DNA of 64,000 nt from the NCBI GenBank assembly GCA_965115825.1, contig OZ220464.1, positions 62,001 through 126,000 of the forward strand. Direction: 5' to 3'. The notes beneath the pieces are model-generated. The model did no database searches, was not told the origin of the DNA, and saw only the letters and a list, made by a program, of their open reading frames with translations. The number at the start of each line of letters is the position of its first letter. Within the stretch, counting starts at the first letter, position 1. Source of the stretch: Bin87 sp965115825 (GTDB taxonomy: Bacteria > Chloroflexota > Dehalococcoidia > Lucifugimonadales > UBA3495). Below are positions 13,913-21,059 of the stretch, piece by piece. Both the position numbers and the translations under genes were made by a program.

Positions 13913-13995
13913 TTGCGTGGCGGACGGGGAGAACTCCCGATTGATCCGCAACGAGAGGTGCAAGGATTTAGAAGGCGGGGCGTGCACCCGCCTTC
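13913..13995 (+). promoter_or_regulatory. nusA leader hairpins, possible attenuator
   Basis: Two hairpins: GCGGA ... TCCGC enclosing GGGAG-AA-CTCCC (about 13920-13949), then GAAGGCGGG (13971-13979) with CCCGCCTTC (13987-13995), immediately followed by TTCTTG. The second looks like a weak terminator 65 nt before nusA and could allow NusA-dependent feedback. rimP, which usually precedes nusA, is absent from this position. Confidence 0.5.
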
Positions 13996-14059
13996 TTCTT
14001 GCGAACTTCGGCCGGGCCTGAAATCAACTCGGACAGCAGCGGGCCAGCGGAGGACAGCG

Positions 14060-15829
14060 ATGAAAAGCGATTTCATGATGGCGTTGAACCAGCTAGCCGC
14101 TGAACGCGGGCTGCGTAAGGAGCTGGTTCTCAATAAGGTGGAACTCGCCCTGGCCACGGCATTTCGTCGAGACAGCGTGGCTGGCCCTAAGAACCTGTCT
14201 GTAAAACTGAACCCCAACACCGGGGACATCAGCATTTTCCCGCTGCGTACTGTGGTAGCCGAAGTGGAAGACCCTGAAACGCAAATATCGCTGTCGGAAG
14301 CTCTCCGATTTAAGCCGAACGCAGAGATTGATAGTGAGATCCCGGAATCCGATGAAGTGTCCTACGATACCAGCCGCATCTCGGCTCAGACAGCCCGGCA
14401 AGTGTTGATACAGGGCCTCCGGGAAGCGGAGCGGGAAAAAACCTTCGAAGAGTACTTCGACCGTCAGGGCGAAATAATCAGCGGCACCGTAGAGAGCATT
14501 GAAAAAGGCCCCACGGTTTACATCAACTTGAACCCCCATCAGGCGCAGAATCAAAACCGGACGCGCGGAGTAATGCGCCCCGACCATCAGGTGAGGAATG
14601 AACGCTATCGCAAAGGGCAAAGCCTGAAAGTGCTGCTGGCTGAAGTTCAGCAAACCCCCCGCGGGCCGGAAGTAGTGGTCAGCCGCGCGCACCGGGACCT
14701 GCTGCGCCGGCTGATAGAAGCCGAAGTGCCGGAAATCAACAATGGTACAGTGGAGATACTAGCCATCGCCCGCGACCCGGGAATCCGCAGCAAGGTTGCC
14801 GTGGTCTCGCGCCAGGAGGGTGTTGACCCCGTTGGTTCGTGCATCGGGCTGCGGGGCAACCGCATCCAGAGCATTGTCAACGAGCTGCAGGGCGAGAAAA
14901 TTGATGTTATCGAGTGGACTCCGGACGCCAGGGAATTTATCAGCCGAGCCCTGAGCCCGGCCGACGTGAACCGCGTCGAGCTGGTACCGGACGAGGCAAC
15001 GGCCTACGTAGTAGTCCCGGAAAGTCAAATGTCGCTGGCCATCGGAAGGGACGGACAAAACGCCAAGCTGGCCGCTCGGTTGACCGCATGGCGGTTGGAC
15101 ATCAAGAACGTGGAGCAGTGGGAAGTGATCAGCACGGCCCGCGCTGCGGAGAAGGCTGCCCGCATCGCCGCCCGGCGCGCCGAGGCCGCCATCAGAGCGG
15201 AAGCAATGCTGGCGGAAACCGAAACGGAAGCCGATGTTGCAACCCCGGCGGAAATCCTGCCCGCTGCCGAATCTGCCGAGGCCGCGATTGCCGAGACAGG
15301 CTTGGCAATCGAAGCGGTGGAGGAATCCGTTGCCGTTGCCGAAACAACCGAGCTTCCCGAACCCGTCACGGGGCTGGCCGCTGCGGAGGCTGCCGAAGCC
15401 GCAGTTGTACCTGAGGTCGAAATCCCAGAGGCCGAAGTCGCCGAGCCGGACTACGACGAAGATGCGTTGTTAGCCGAGCTTTTGGCGGAAGAGGCCGCAG
15501 CCACACCGACGCCTGTCGAGGAAGAGCCGGAGCCGGTAGGCTTGAGCGTTGACGCGCTGGAAAGCCTGACCATTGCCGACGTAGTTGAAGAAAACGCCGC
15601 AATGGATGACGAAGAGTTTGACGATGCGGAACTAGACGAAGGCATGGAGGACATGAAAGAGCTGCTGGCTGGGTTGCCTGACCTGTCCCCCGACGCCGGA
15701 AAAATTCGGTTTGCGGAAGACATTGTTGGCGATTTCCGCGGCGGCTCCGGGCGCCGGCGGCGGGGCGGAGGCAACCGTCGCGGCGGGAACGTTCCCGGCG
15801 GACGCGGCCCCGGCCCACGGCGGCGGTAA
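14060..15829 (+). CDS. nusA: Transcription termination/antitermination factor NusA with acidic and RG-rich tail
   Basis: 589 residues. Binds RNA polymerase and nascent RNA. The N-terminal domain (1-130) is followed by an S1 domain (GTVESIEKGPTVYINL near 141), KH1 (CIGLRGNRIQSIVNELQGEK near 260) and KH2 (AIGRDGQNAKLAARLTAW near 327). From about 370 the protein becomes Ala/Glu-rich and acidic, then ends in a Gly/Arg tail (RRRRGGGNRRGG...). Start ATG 14060 is 6 nt from GGAGG; upstream in-frame codons fall in the leader. The frame stays open past the TAA into ylxR, in the same phase. Confidence 0.95.
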   Translation: MKSDFMMALNQLAAERGLRKELVLNKVELALATAFRRDSVAGPKNLSVKLNPNTGDISIFPLRTVVAEVEDPETQISLSEALRFKPNAEIDSEIPESDEVSYDTSRISAQTARQVLIQGLREAEREKTFEEYFDRQGEIISGTVESIEKGPTVYINLNPHQAQNQNRTRGVMRPDHQVRNERYRKGQSLKVLLAEVQQTPRGPEVVVSRAHRDLLRRLIEAEVPEINNGTVEILAIARDPGIRSKVAVVSRQEGVDPVGSCIGLRGNRIQSIVNELQGEKIDVIEWTPDAREFISRALSPADVNRVELVPDEATAYVVVPESQMSLAIGRDGQNAKLAARLTAWRLDIKNVEQWEVISTARAAEKAARIAARRAEAAIRAEAMLAETETEADVATPAEILPAAESAEAAIAETGLAIEAVEESVAVAETTELPEPVTGLAAAEAAEAAVVPEVEIPEAEVAEPDYDEDALLAELLAEEAAATPTPVEEEPEPVGLSVDALESLTIADVVEENAAMDDEEFDDAELDEGMEDMKELLAGLPDLSPDAGKIRFAEDIVGDFRGGSGRRRRGGGNRRGGNVPGGRGPGPRRR

Positions 15830-15889
15830 CCAACAACCCGGCAATTTGCCTCCTCCGGCGCGACATCCTATCCCGAAGCAGGTGCAGAC

Positions 15890-16195
15890 ATTCCCAGGAC
15901 GCGACACATACCGGAACGCAGCTGCATCGCCTGCGGCCACAAGGGGCCGAAGGGCGAATTCGTCCGCGTTGTGCGCACTCCGGAAGGGTCGGTGCAACCT
16001 GATCCCAGCGGAAGGAGCAACGGGCGCGGCGCTTACCTGTGCCACAAAGCCGGATGCTGGGAAAAAGGCTTGGCCCGCGCCGCGCTAGAGCGCCGGCTGC
16101 GCGTCAAGGTAGCCAATGACGACCTTGATGGGCTGAAAAACTACCTCATTGAATCGGCAGCGTCCGGGAAACACAGCATCAGGCGGGAGGTGTGA
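15890..16195 (+). CDS. ylxR: YlxR (DUF448) nucleoid/RNA-binding protein, apparent ATT start
   Basis: 101 residues if translation begins at ATT 15890. The family usually starts a few residues before a HIPERSCIACG-like segment; that segment is intact here, followed by VVRTPEGSVQPDPSGR and NGRGAYLCHKAGCWEKGL, both typical. Between the nusA stop and this segment there is no in-frame ATG, GTG, TTG or CTG. ATT at 15890 is five bases after AGGTG and would give I/MPRTRHIPERS, exactly where the family begins. The first standard start, GTG 15971, would delete the CxxC motif. Stop overlaps closely with infB (3 nt gap). Confidence 0.82.
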   Translation: MPRTRHIPERSCIACGHKGPKGEFVRVVRTPEGSVQPDPSGRSNGRGAYLCHKAGCWEKGLARAALERRLRVKVANDDLDGLKNYLIESAASGKHSIRREV

Positions 16196-16198
16196 TTT

Positions 16199-18010
16199 AT
16201 GACAACCACTCAACAACGCGCTGGCGGGCCGAGCCGGCCCCAACGCAACGAGCAGCGCCGGGCCTCTTCCCGCGTCCTGAGACTGCCCGAAACGCTGACG
16301 GTTAAGGAACTGGCCGAGCTGCTGGACCAATCTCCGGTGGACATCATCAAGCAGCTGATGCGACACGGCATCATGGTCGCTGTGAACCAGGTAATCGACC
16401 ATCAGGTCGCCACCGTGGCCGCAGCCGGATTCGGCGTGCGAACCCGGCTGGCGGAGCAGGCGGAGGACGCCTCAGCAATCAACGCCGGGGAGTCTGACGA
16501 CAGCGCAGAACTAATGGAAAGCCGCCCTCCGGTGATTACCATTTTGGGTCACGTTGACCACGGCAAGACGAGCCTGCTGGATTACATTCGGGAAACGTCG
16601 GTTGCGGAAAAGGAAGCCGGCGGCATCACCCAGCATATCGGAGCCTATCAAATCGACCGGGACGGAAGGCCGATAACCTTCCTGGATACTCCGGGCCATG
16701 CGGCCTTTACCGCCATCCGCTCCCGGGGGGCGCGGGTTACGGACATTGCCGTCCTGGTCGTAGCCGCCGACGACGGCATTATGCCCCAGACCGATGAAGC
16801 AATCAACCACGCCAAGGCCGCCGATGTCCCGATTGTAGTAGCAATCAACAAAATGGACTTGCCCGGGGCGCAGCCGGACGTAGTAAAACGGCAGCTGAGC
16901 GAGCGCGATCTGCTGGTGGAAGAATGGGGCGGCGACGTCATTGCCGTCCCGGTTTCGGCGGAAACCGGCGACGGCGTCAACGACCTGCTGGAAAACCTGA
17001 CGATCCTGTCCGAAGTTCTGGAACTGAAGGCGAACCCGAACCGGAACGCCGCCGGGGTAATCGTAGAGGCGACCCTGGACCGGCGGCGTGGCCCTACCGC
17101 CACCGTGCTGGTTCAAGCCGGAACCCTCAGGGTTGGCGATCACATCGTTGCCGGCAGCTCTTGGGGGCGAGTCCGTGCGATAACCAACGAGCGCGGCGAA
17201 GCCATGACCCAGATTACCCCCGGCTCTCCCGGCGTGGTCATCGGACTGAACAACACCCCGGAAGCCGGCGATATTTTGAAGGTGATGGCCAACGAGCGCG
17301 CGGCTCGGCAGACCGCCACCCGTTACGACCAGCGGGCCAGCTCCGGCAACCTGGACACGGTGCTGACACTGGACAGCGTGGTAAAGCAGATTGACGCCGG
17401 CGACGTGAAAGAACTGGTGCTAGTGGTTAAAGCCGACGTGCAGGGCAGCGTCGAAGCGGTGGTAAGTTCGGTGAGCGAACTGTCGGAAGGCGACGTGAAA
17501 GCCCGCGTCATCCACTCCGGCTCCGGGTCGGTAAGCGACTCCGACGTGCAGCTGGCAGCGGCGTCCAACGGCATCATTCTGGCTTTCAACGTAGGGTTTG
17601 AAATCGGCGCCGAGCGAACGGCGGAACGGCTGGGCGTCGAAGTCCGCCATTACCGGATAATTTACCGGCTGCTGGAAGACGTTGAGCAGGCGCTGCGCGG
17701 GATGCTTGAGCCTGTGTTCGAGGAAGTCGTCGTAGGGCGGGCCGAAATCCGCGAGATTTTCGTCGGACGGCGCGGCGTACGCATCGCCGGCTGCCGGGTC
17801 TTGGATGGCCGCATCACGCGCCAGGGCTCGGTGCGAGTCATGCGACAGGACGAGATAATGGCGGAAACGGACATCTCCAGCTTGCGCCACTTCCGTGAGG
17901 AAGTGAACCAAGCCACCGCCGGCACCGAATGCGGCATCGTCTTGAACTCATATAACGACTACACAGAAGGCGATGTAATCGTAGGCTACCGGATGGAACG
18001 GGTGAATTAG
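16199..18010 (+). CDS. infB: Translation initiation factor IF-2
   Basis: 603 residues, a short form lacking the long charged N-terminal extension. It delivers initiator tRNA to the 30S subunit. A brief N domain (LRLPETLTVKELAELLDQSP) precedes the GTPase with GHVDHGKTS (about 117), DTPGHAAFTAI (about 162) and NKMD (about 218), then domains II-IV ending in GYRMERVN. Start ATG has GGGAGG upstream. It lies 3 nt after ylxR in the nusA operon, and rbfA follows 31 nt later. Confidence 0.98.
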   Translation: MTTTQQRAGGPSRPQRNEQRRASSRVLRLPETLTVKELAELLDQSPVDIIKQLMRHGIMVAVNQVIDHQVATVAAAGFGVRTRLAEQAEDASAINAGESDDSAELMESRPPVITILGHVDHGKTSLLDYIRETSVAEKEAGGITQHIGAYQIDRDGRPITFLDTPGHAAFTAIRSRGARVTDIAVLVVAADDGIMPQTDEAINHAKAADVPIVVAINKMDLPGAQPDVVKRQLSERDLLVEEWGGDVIAVPVSAETGDGVNDLLENLTILSEVLELKANPNRNAAGVIVEATLDRRRGPTATVLVQAGTLRVGDHIVAGSSWGRVRAITNERGEAMTQITPGSPGVVIGLNNTPEAGDILKVMANERAARQTATRYDQRASSGNLDTVLTLDSVVKQIDAGDVKELVLVVKADVQGSVEAVVSSVSELSEGDVKARVIHSGSGSVSDSDVQLAAASNGIILAFNVGFEIGAERTAERLGVEVRHYRIIYRLLEDVEQALRGMLEPVFEEVVVGRAEIREIFVGRRGVRIAGCRVLDGRITRQGSVRVMRQDEIMAETDISSLRHFREEVNQATAGTECGIVLNSYNDYTEGDVIVGYRMERVN

Positions 18011-18041
18011 CCGGCAGCCTCAGCTGAAGATACGTGCACAG

Positions 18042-18419
18042 ATGGCAGACCGACGTCGCATTGAGCGCGTGAACGGGTTGTTGCGCGAGGAAATCTCCAA
18101 CCTGATTGCTTCGCAAGTGAACGACCCACGGCTCAGGGGTATCATCACCATAACCCAGGTGGAAACCGCTTCGGACCTACGCAACGCGCGGGTGTACGTC
18201 AGCGTGATGGGCAACGAAACCATCAGGGACGAAGCCCTCGCTGGCATCCGGTCTTCAGCGTCCTACCTGCGGCGGGAATTGCGAGGCCGAGTTTCCCTCC
18301 GCTACATACCCTTTCTGCGCTTCGTGCTGGACGACGCCATGCTGGAAGCGGAACGTCTGATGCAGGTTATTGACGGACTGGATGATGCCAACGCCGGCAG
18401 CCCCCCAGCCCGGCCGTAA
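18042..18419 (+). CDS. rbfA: Ribosome-binding factor A
   Basis: 125 residues. Assists 16S rRNA 5'-end maturation of the 30S subunit in the cold. The type II KH fold shows RIERVNGLLREEISNLIASQ at the N-terminus, VNDPRLRGIITITQVE, and LRYIPFLRFVLDDAMLEAE near the C-terminus, all conserved. No strong Shine-Dalgarno site is visible before ATG 18042, so translation may be coupled to infB 31 nt upstream. A short Ala/Pro tail (NAGSPPARP) runs past the usual end. Confidence 0.95.
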   Translation: MADRRRIERVNGLLREEISNLIASQVNDPRLRGIITITQVETASDLRNARVYVSVMGNETIRDEALAGIRSSASYLRRELRGRVSLRYIPFLRFVLDDAMLEAERLMQVIDGLDDANAGSPPARP

Positions 18420-18432
18420 CGCAGCGGAAGCC

Positions 18433-19389
18433 ATGTCAAACGGCCAACAGGCTCCGCCGGCCCTCAACGGATTTCTGAATTGCCGCAAACCGGTGGGCAT
18501 CACATCCATGGCTGCCCTGCGGCAGGTAAAGCGCATTACCGGGCAGCGCAAAAAAGTAGGACACGCCGGAACCCTTGACCCCTTGGCGGAAGGCGTCCTC
18601 CCCATCTGCTTCGGACAGGCCACTCGCCTGATGGAGCGGGTCGTATCCGGGTGGAAGCGCTACCGCATGACGGTGCGACTGGGCGCAGTCAGCGACACCT
18701 ACGACGCGGAGGGCGACATTACGGAGGCGGGAAGCCCCGATGCGCTCACCCGGCGCGAAATCGCGGCGGCTCTGGCCGGGTTTATCGGCAGAATTGAGCA
18801 GGTGCCGCCGATGTACAGCGCCCTCAAAGTGGACGGCCGGCGACTCTACGAACTGGCCCGCGCCGGCCAGGAAATCCGACGCGCCCCGCGGCAAGTGACC
18901 GTCAGCGCCGTCAGCATTGACGAAATCGCATTGCCCTATCTGCGGCTCACCGTTGACTGCGGCAAAGGAACTTACCTGCGCTCCATCGCCCACGACCTGG
19001 GGCAGAAGTTAGGCTGCGGAGGGTACGTTACGCAGCTGAGCCGGCTGTCCTGCGGGCAGTTCAAAGTGGAAAATAGCGTAACCCTGGAAGCCTTGGCCGA
19101 GGCCGCCGCCGAGGGCCGGTGGCAAGAGCATTTGTATCCCGTTGACTGGGCGTTGTTGGACCTGGCGCCGATTACAGTTACCGATTCCGAAGAGCGCGCC
19201 ATCCGCCACGGCCAGGCGGTTGAGGGTCTCCGCGCCGCCGCGCGGAATGAATGCGAGCAGAGGCGGGCTTACAACCGAAACGGCGTTTTCTTGGCGATCC
19301 TGGAATACCGGCCTGGCAGTGCGCAGTGGCAGCCGATGCAAGTGTTCCACAGCGACGCGCCTTCCCCTCACGCTGCCCCGGAACAGTAG
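18433..19389 (+). CDS. truB: tRNA pseudouridine-55 synthase TruB
   Basis: 318 residues. Converts U55 of tRNAs to pseudouridine. The catalytic Asp is in VGHAGTLDPLAEGVLPICFG (about 40-59), and the PVPPMYSALK-like segment (here EQVPPMYSALKVDGRRLYEL) and CGKGTYLRSIAHDLG are present; a C-terminal PUA-like region follows. The start is taken as ATG 18433, 13 nt after the rbfA stop and preceded by GCGGAAG. Upstream in-frame ATGs at 18382 and 18385 would overlap rbfA by about 35 nt and cannot be excluded. Confidence 0.95.
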   Translation: MSNGQQAPPALNGFLNCRKPVGITSMAALRQVKRITGQRKKVGHAGTLDPLAEGVLPICFGQATRLMERVVSGWKRYRMTVRLGAVSDTYDAEGDITEAGSPDALTRREIAAALAGFIGRIEQVPPMYSALKVDGRRLYELARAGQEIRRAPRQVTVSAVSIDEIALPYLRLTVDCGKGTYLRSIAHDLGQKLGCGGYVTQLSRLSCGQFKVENSVTLEALAEAAAEGRWQEHLYPVDWALLDLAPITVTDSEERAIRHGQAVEGLRAAARNECEQRRAYNRNGVFLAILEYRPGSAQWQPMQVFHSDAPSPHAAPEQ

Positions 19390-19394
19390 CCGAA

Positions 19395-19706
19395 ATGAAC
19401 CCGGCCAACGTCTTGTGCCAGCGGTGCAACCGACCGACGCCCCGCAAGGCCAGCTACACTTTCCGCCCCCGAGGCGGCCCGCACGCTGTCATCAAGTGCC
19501 TGCGGTGCGCGCTGCGCCACTGGCCCATGCTGCGACGCTCCTTGATTGCCGGCTTGGTAGTTGGCACGGCGCTGACGGCTTTGAACCAGGGCGACGCCAT
19601 CCTGTCGGGGCAGATTGCGGGATCGTTGGCGTGGAAAATCCCGCTGACCTACTGCGTGCCGTTCCTGGTAGCCAGTTATGGCGCGCTGTCCAACAGCCGG
19701 AACTAA
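19395..19706 (+). CDS. NrtS-like two-helix membrane protein with N-terminal zinc ribbon
   Basis: 103 residues. The C-terminal half (LRRSLIAGLVVGTALTALNQ, then GDAILSGQIAGSLAWKIPLT and YCVPFLVASYGAL) has two membrane helices and the LNQGD motif of NrtS, a small nitrate/nitrite transporter family. The N-terminal half carries two CxxC pairs (LCQRC at about 6 and KCLRC at about 35), a zinc-ribbon-like knuckle. It starts 5 nt after truB, so it is the last gene of the nusA operon. Function here is inferred from family likeness only. Confidence 0.72.
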   Translation: MNPANVLCQRCNRPTPRKASYTFRPRGGPHAVIKCLRCALRHWPMLRRSLIAGLVVGTALTALNQGDAILSGQIAGSLAWKIPLTYCVPFLVASYGALSNSRN

Positions 19707-19708
19707 AA

Positions 19709-19739
19709 GGTTTGCGGGAATGATGATCTCATTCCCGCA
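19709..19739. terminator. Bidirectional hairpin terminator between nrtS-like gene and lexA
   Basis: Perfect 13-bp stem (19709-19721 with 19727-19739) and 5-nt loop. On the minus strand it is followed by CCTTTTAG, on the plus strand by GTCC, so termination should be stronger for the minus direction. Confidence 0.75.
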
Positions 19740-19774
19740 AAGTCCTAACCGCAGAGACCCAGGCTCGGCGCGAG

Positions 19775-20428
19775 TCAGAACTGGCGCAGAACCTCAACCA
19801 CGCGCCCGCGGATTTCTACGTTGCCCGCCTCCGCGTAGATCGGTTCCATAGTGCTGTTGGCCGGCTGAAGGCGGACGCGGTTGCCCTGGCGATAGAACTT
19901 TTTGAGGGTAGCTTCCTCTTCCTCTTTGAGCCAGGCCACAACCATCTCTCCGTTGTTGGCGGTGTTGGTGGGCGCGACGACCACCATATCGCCATCGTCG
20001 ATGAGGGCGTCAATCATAGAGATGCCTTTGACGCGCAGAGCGTACAGGCTTCCGTGCTTCTTTTTGAGATCCGGATGGACTTCCACCACGTCGAACTCGG
20101 CAGCCCCGGCATCGCCCTCCGAGGACAGCGCCGGGATGGGCTCGCCGGCGGCGATGCTGCCGACAACCTGAACGCGCGCCACGCCGGTAGCTACCGGAAG
20201 ACCGGTTTCATCCAGCAGCTCAAGCCCCCGGGCGATTTCGGAGCGGCGCTTAATGAAACCGTCCCGCTCCAGCACCCGCAGGTTGTAGTCCACTACCGAC
20301 GTGCTGCTCACGTTGCAGCCCCTCTGGATGTCGCGCACCGTGGGCGGAATTCCGTTTTCCTCAAAAAATCGCTCGATGTACTCGAGCATTTGCTTCAGAC
20401 GGGGTCGCAAGTCTTTCTTTGACCGCAT
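19775..20428 (-). CDS. lexA: SOS repressor LexA
   Basis: 217 residues. Represses DNA-damage genes until RecA-stimulated self-cleavage. The winged helix reads ENGIPPTVRDIQRGCNVSST (about 24-43); the cleavage site is the Ala-Gly bond in VGSIAAGEP (about 90-98); the nucleophile Ser lies in VKGISMIDALIDDGDMV (about 132-148) and the Lys in EATLKKFYR (about 172-180). Start ATG follows CAGGAGGTAAAG. It has its own promoter and is convergent with the nusA operon. Confidence 0.96.
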   Translation of the reverse strand: MRSKKDLRPRLKQMLEYIERFFEENGIPPTVRDIQRGCNVSSTSVVDYNLRVLERDGFIKRRSEIARGLELLDETGLPVATGVARVQVVGSIAAGEPIPALSSEGDAGAAEFDVVEVHPDLKKKHGSLYALRVKGISMIDALIDDGDMVVVAPTNTANNGEMVVAWLKEEEEATLKKFYRQGNRVRLQPANSTMEPIYAEAGNVEIRGRVVEVLRQF

Positions 20429-20464
20429 TGTGCTTTACCTCCTGGCGGTATCTGTTGCTGAATA

Positions 20465-20518
20465 CCGTAACCTTTGTTTGGTACGGATATACTAGCATCC
20501 TCCATAGAGAGCTGTCAA
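20465..20518 (-). promoter_or_regulatory. lexA promoter and candidate operator
   Basis: Minus strand: TTGACA (20513-20518), 18 nt, TAGTAT (20489-20494). Just downstream lies an imperfect inverted repeat CCGTA-N12-TACGG (20465-20469 and 20482-20486) covering the expected transcription start. It does not match the Gram-positive GAAC-N4-GTTC box and would be a lineage-specific LexA site if real. Confidence 0.55.
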
Positions 20519-20598
20519 CACCCTGAGACGCATCCGGTAACCCCAAACCCCGGGCGGTCGGGCCAGGTTAGACCGGCCCACGTCAACGAAGAGTCGAA

Positions 20599-20853
20599 CT
20601 AATCGGCTTGAACGCGATTAAGGGCGGCGGCCAAGCGGGCCTTGCGCCGGGAAGCGTTGTTCTTGTGCAGCACTCCCTTGCGCACGGCGATGTCAAGCAA
20701 ACTCATAGCCTTGCGGACGGCGGCCTCGGAGTTCGGCGAGCCGGCGTCCAGCTCCCGCCGCGCCTGTCCAATGGCGGTTCGGGTCGTGCGTCGCACGCTC
20801 AAGTTGCGGGCATAGCGCTTAGTTGATTGTCGATGGGCCTTCTGAGCAGGCAA
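20599..20853 (-). CDS. rpsT: 30S ribosomal protein S20, TTG start
   Basis: 84 residues. Primary 16S-binding protein. The basic three-helix sequence is typical: PAQKAHRQSTKRYARNLSVR at the start, AVRKAMSLLDIAVRKGVLHK near 50, and KNNASRRKARLAAALN at the end. The start is TTG 20853, eight nt from AAAGGAG; no ATG is near the conserved N-terminus. It diverges from groL with overlapping regulatory sequence. Confidence 0.95.
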   Translation of the reverse strand: MPAQKAHRQSTKRYARNLSVRRTTRTAIGQARRELDAGSPNSEAAVRKAMSLLDIAVRKGVLHKNNASRRKARLAAALNRVQAD

Positions 20854-20889
20854 GGGATACGCTCCTTTATGCGCTGATTTCGAGTGTAG

Positions 20890-20918
20890 ATAGTACCAAA
20901 GCGGAAGCGAATTGTCAT
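20890..20918 (-). promoter_or_regulatory. rpsT promoter
   Basis: Minus strand: ATGACA, 17 nt, TACTAT, placing the start about 30 nt before the TTG codon. The -35 overlaps the left arm of the inverted repeat at 20910-20934. Confidence 0.65.
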
Positions 20919-20934
20919 CCGTCGGTTGACAATT
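20910..20934. promoter_or_regulatory. Inverted-repeat operator between rpsT and groL
   Basis: AATTGTCA (20910-20917), 9 nt, TGACAATT (20927-20934), a perfect 8-bp inverted repeat that contains the -35 of both divergent promoters. Spacing equals that of CIRCE (N9), but the half-site differs from TTAGCACTC. Confidence 0.6.
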
Positions 20935-20954
20935 GAAGCCGCGTTGCGGACAAT
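20926..20954 (+). promoter_or_regulatory. groL promoter
   Basis: TTGACA, 17 nt, GACAAT, with about 100 nt of leader before ATG 21060. Confidence 0.7.
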
Positions 20955-21059
20955 TAGCATTGCCAAGACTATGCGAAAATCTCGGCGTCGGGATGGCTGT
21001 TCCCGTCATCGTTTTGCGAATTGAGCTTATCAACATTAACCCGCCGGAGGATTTCAGCA

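Noticed and set aside
20935..21059. CIRCE element before groL
   Set aside because: TTAGCACTC-N9-GAGTGCTAA is not present; the inverted repeat found has different half-sites.
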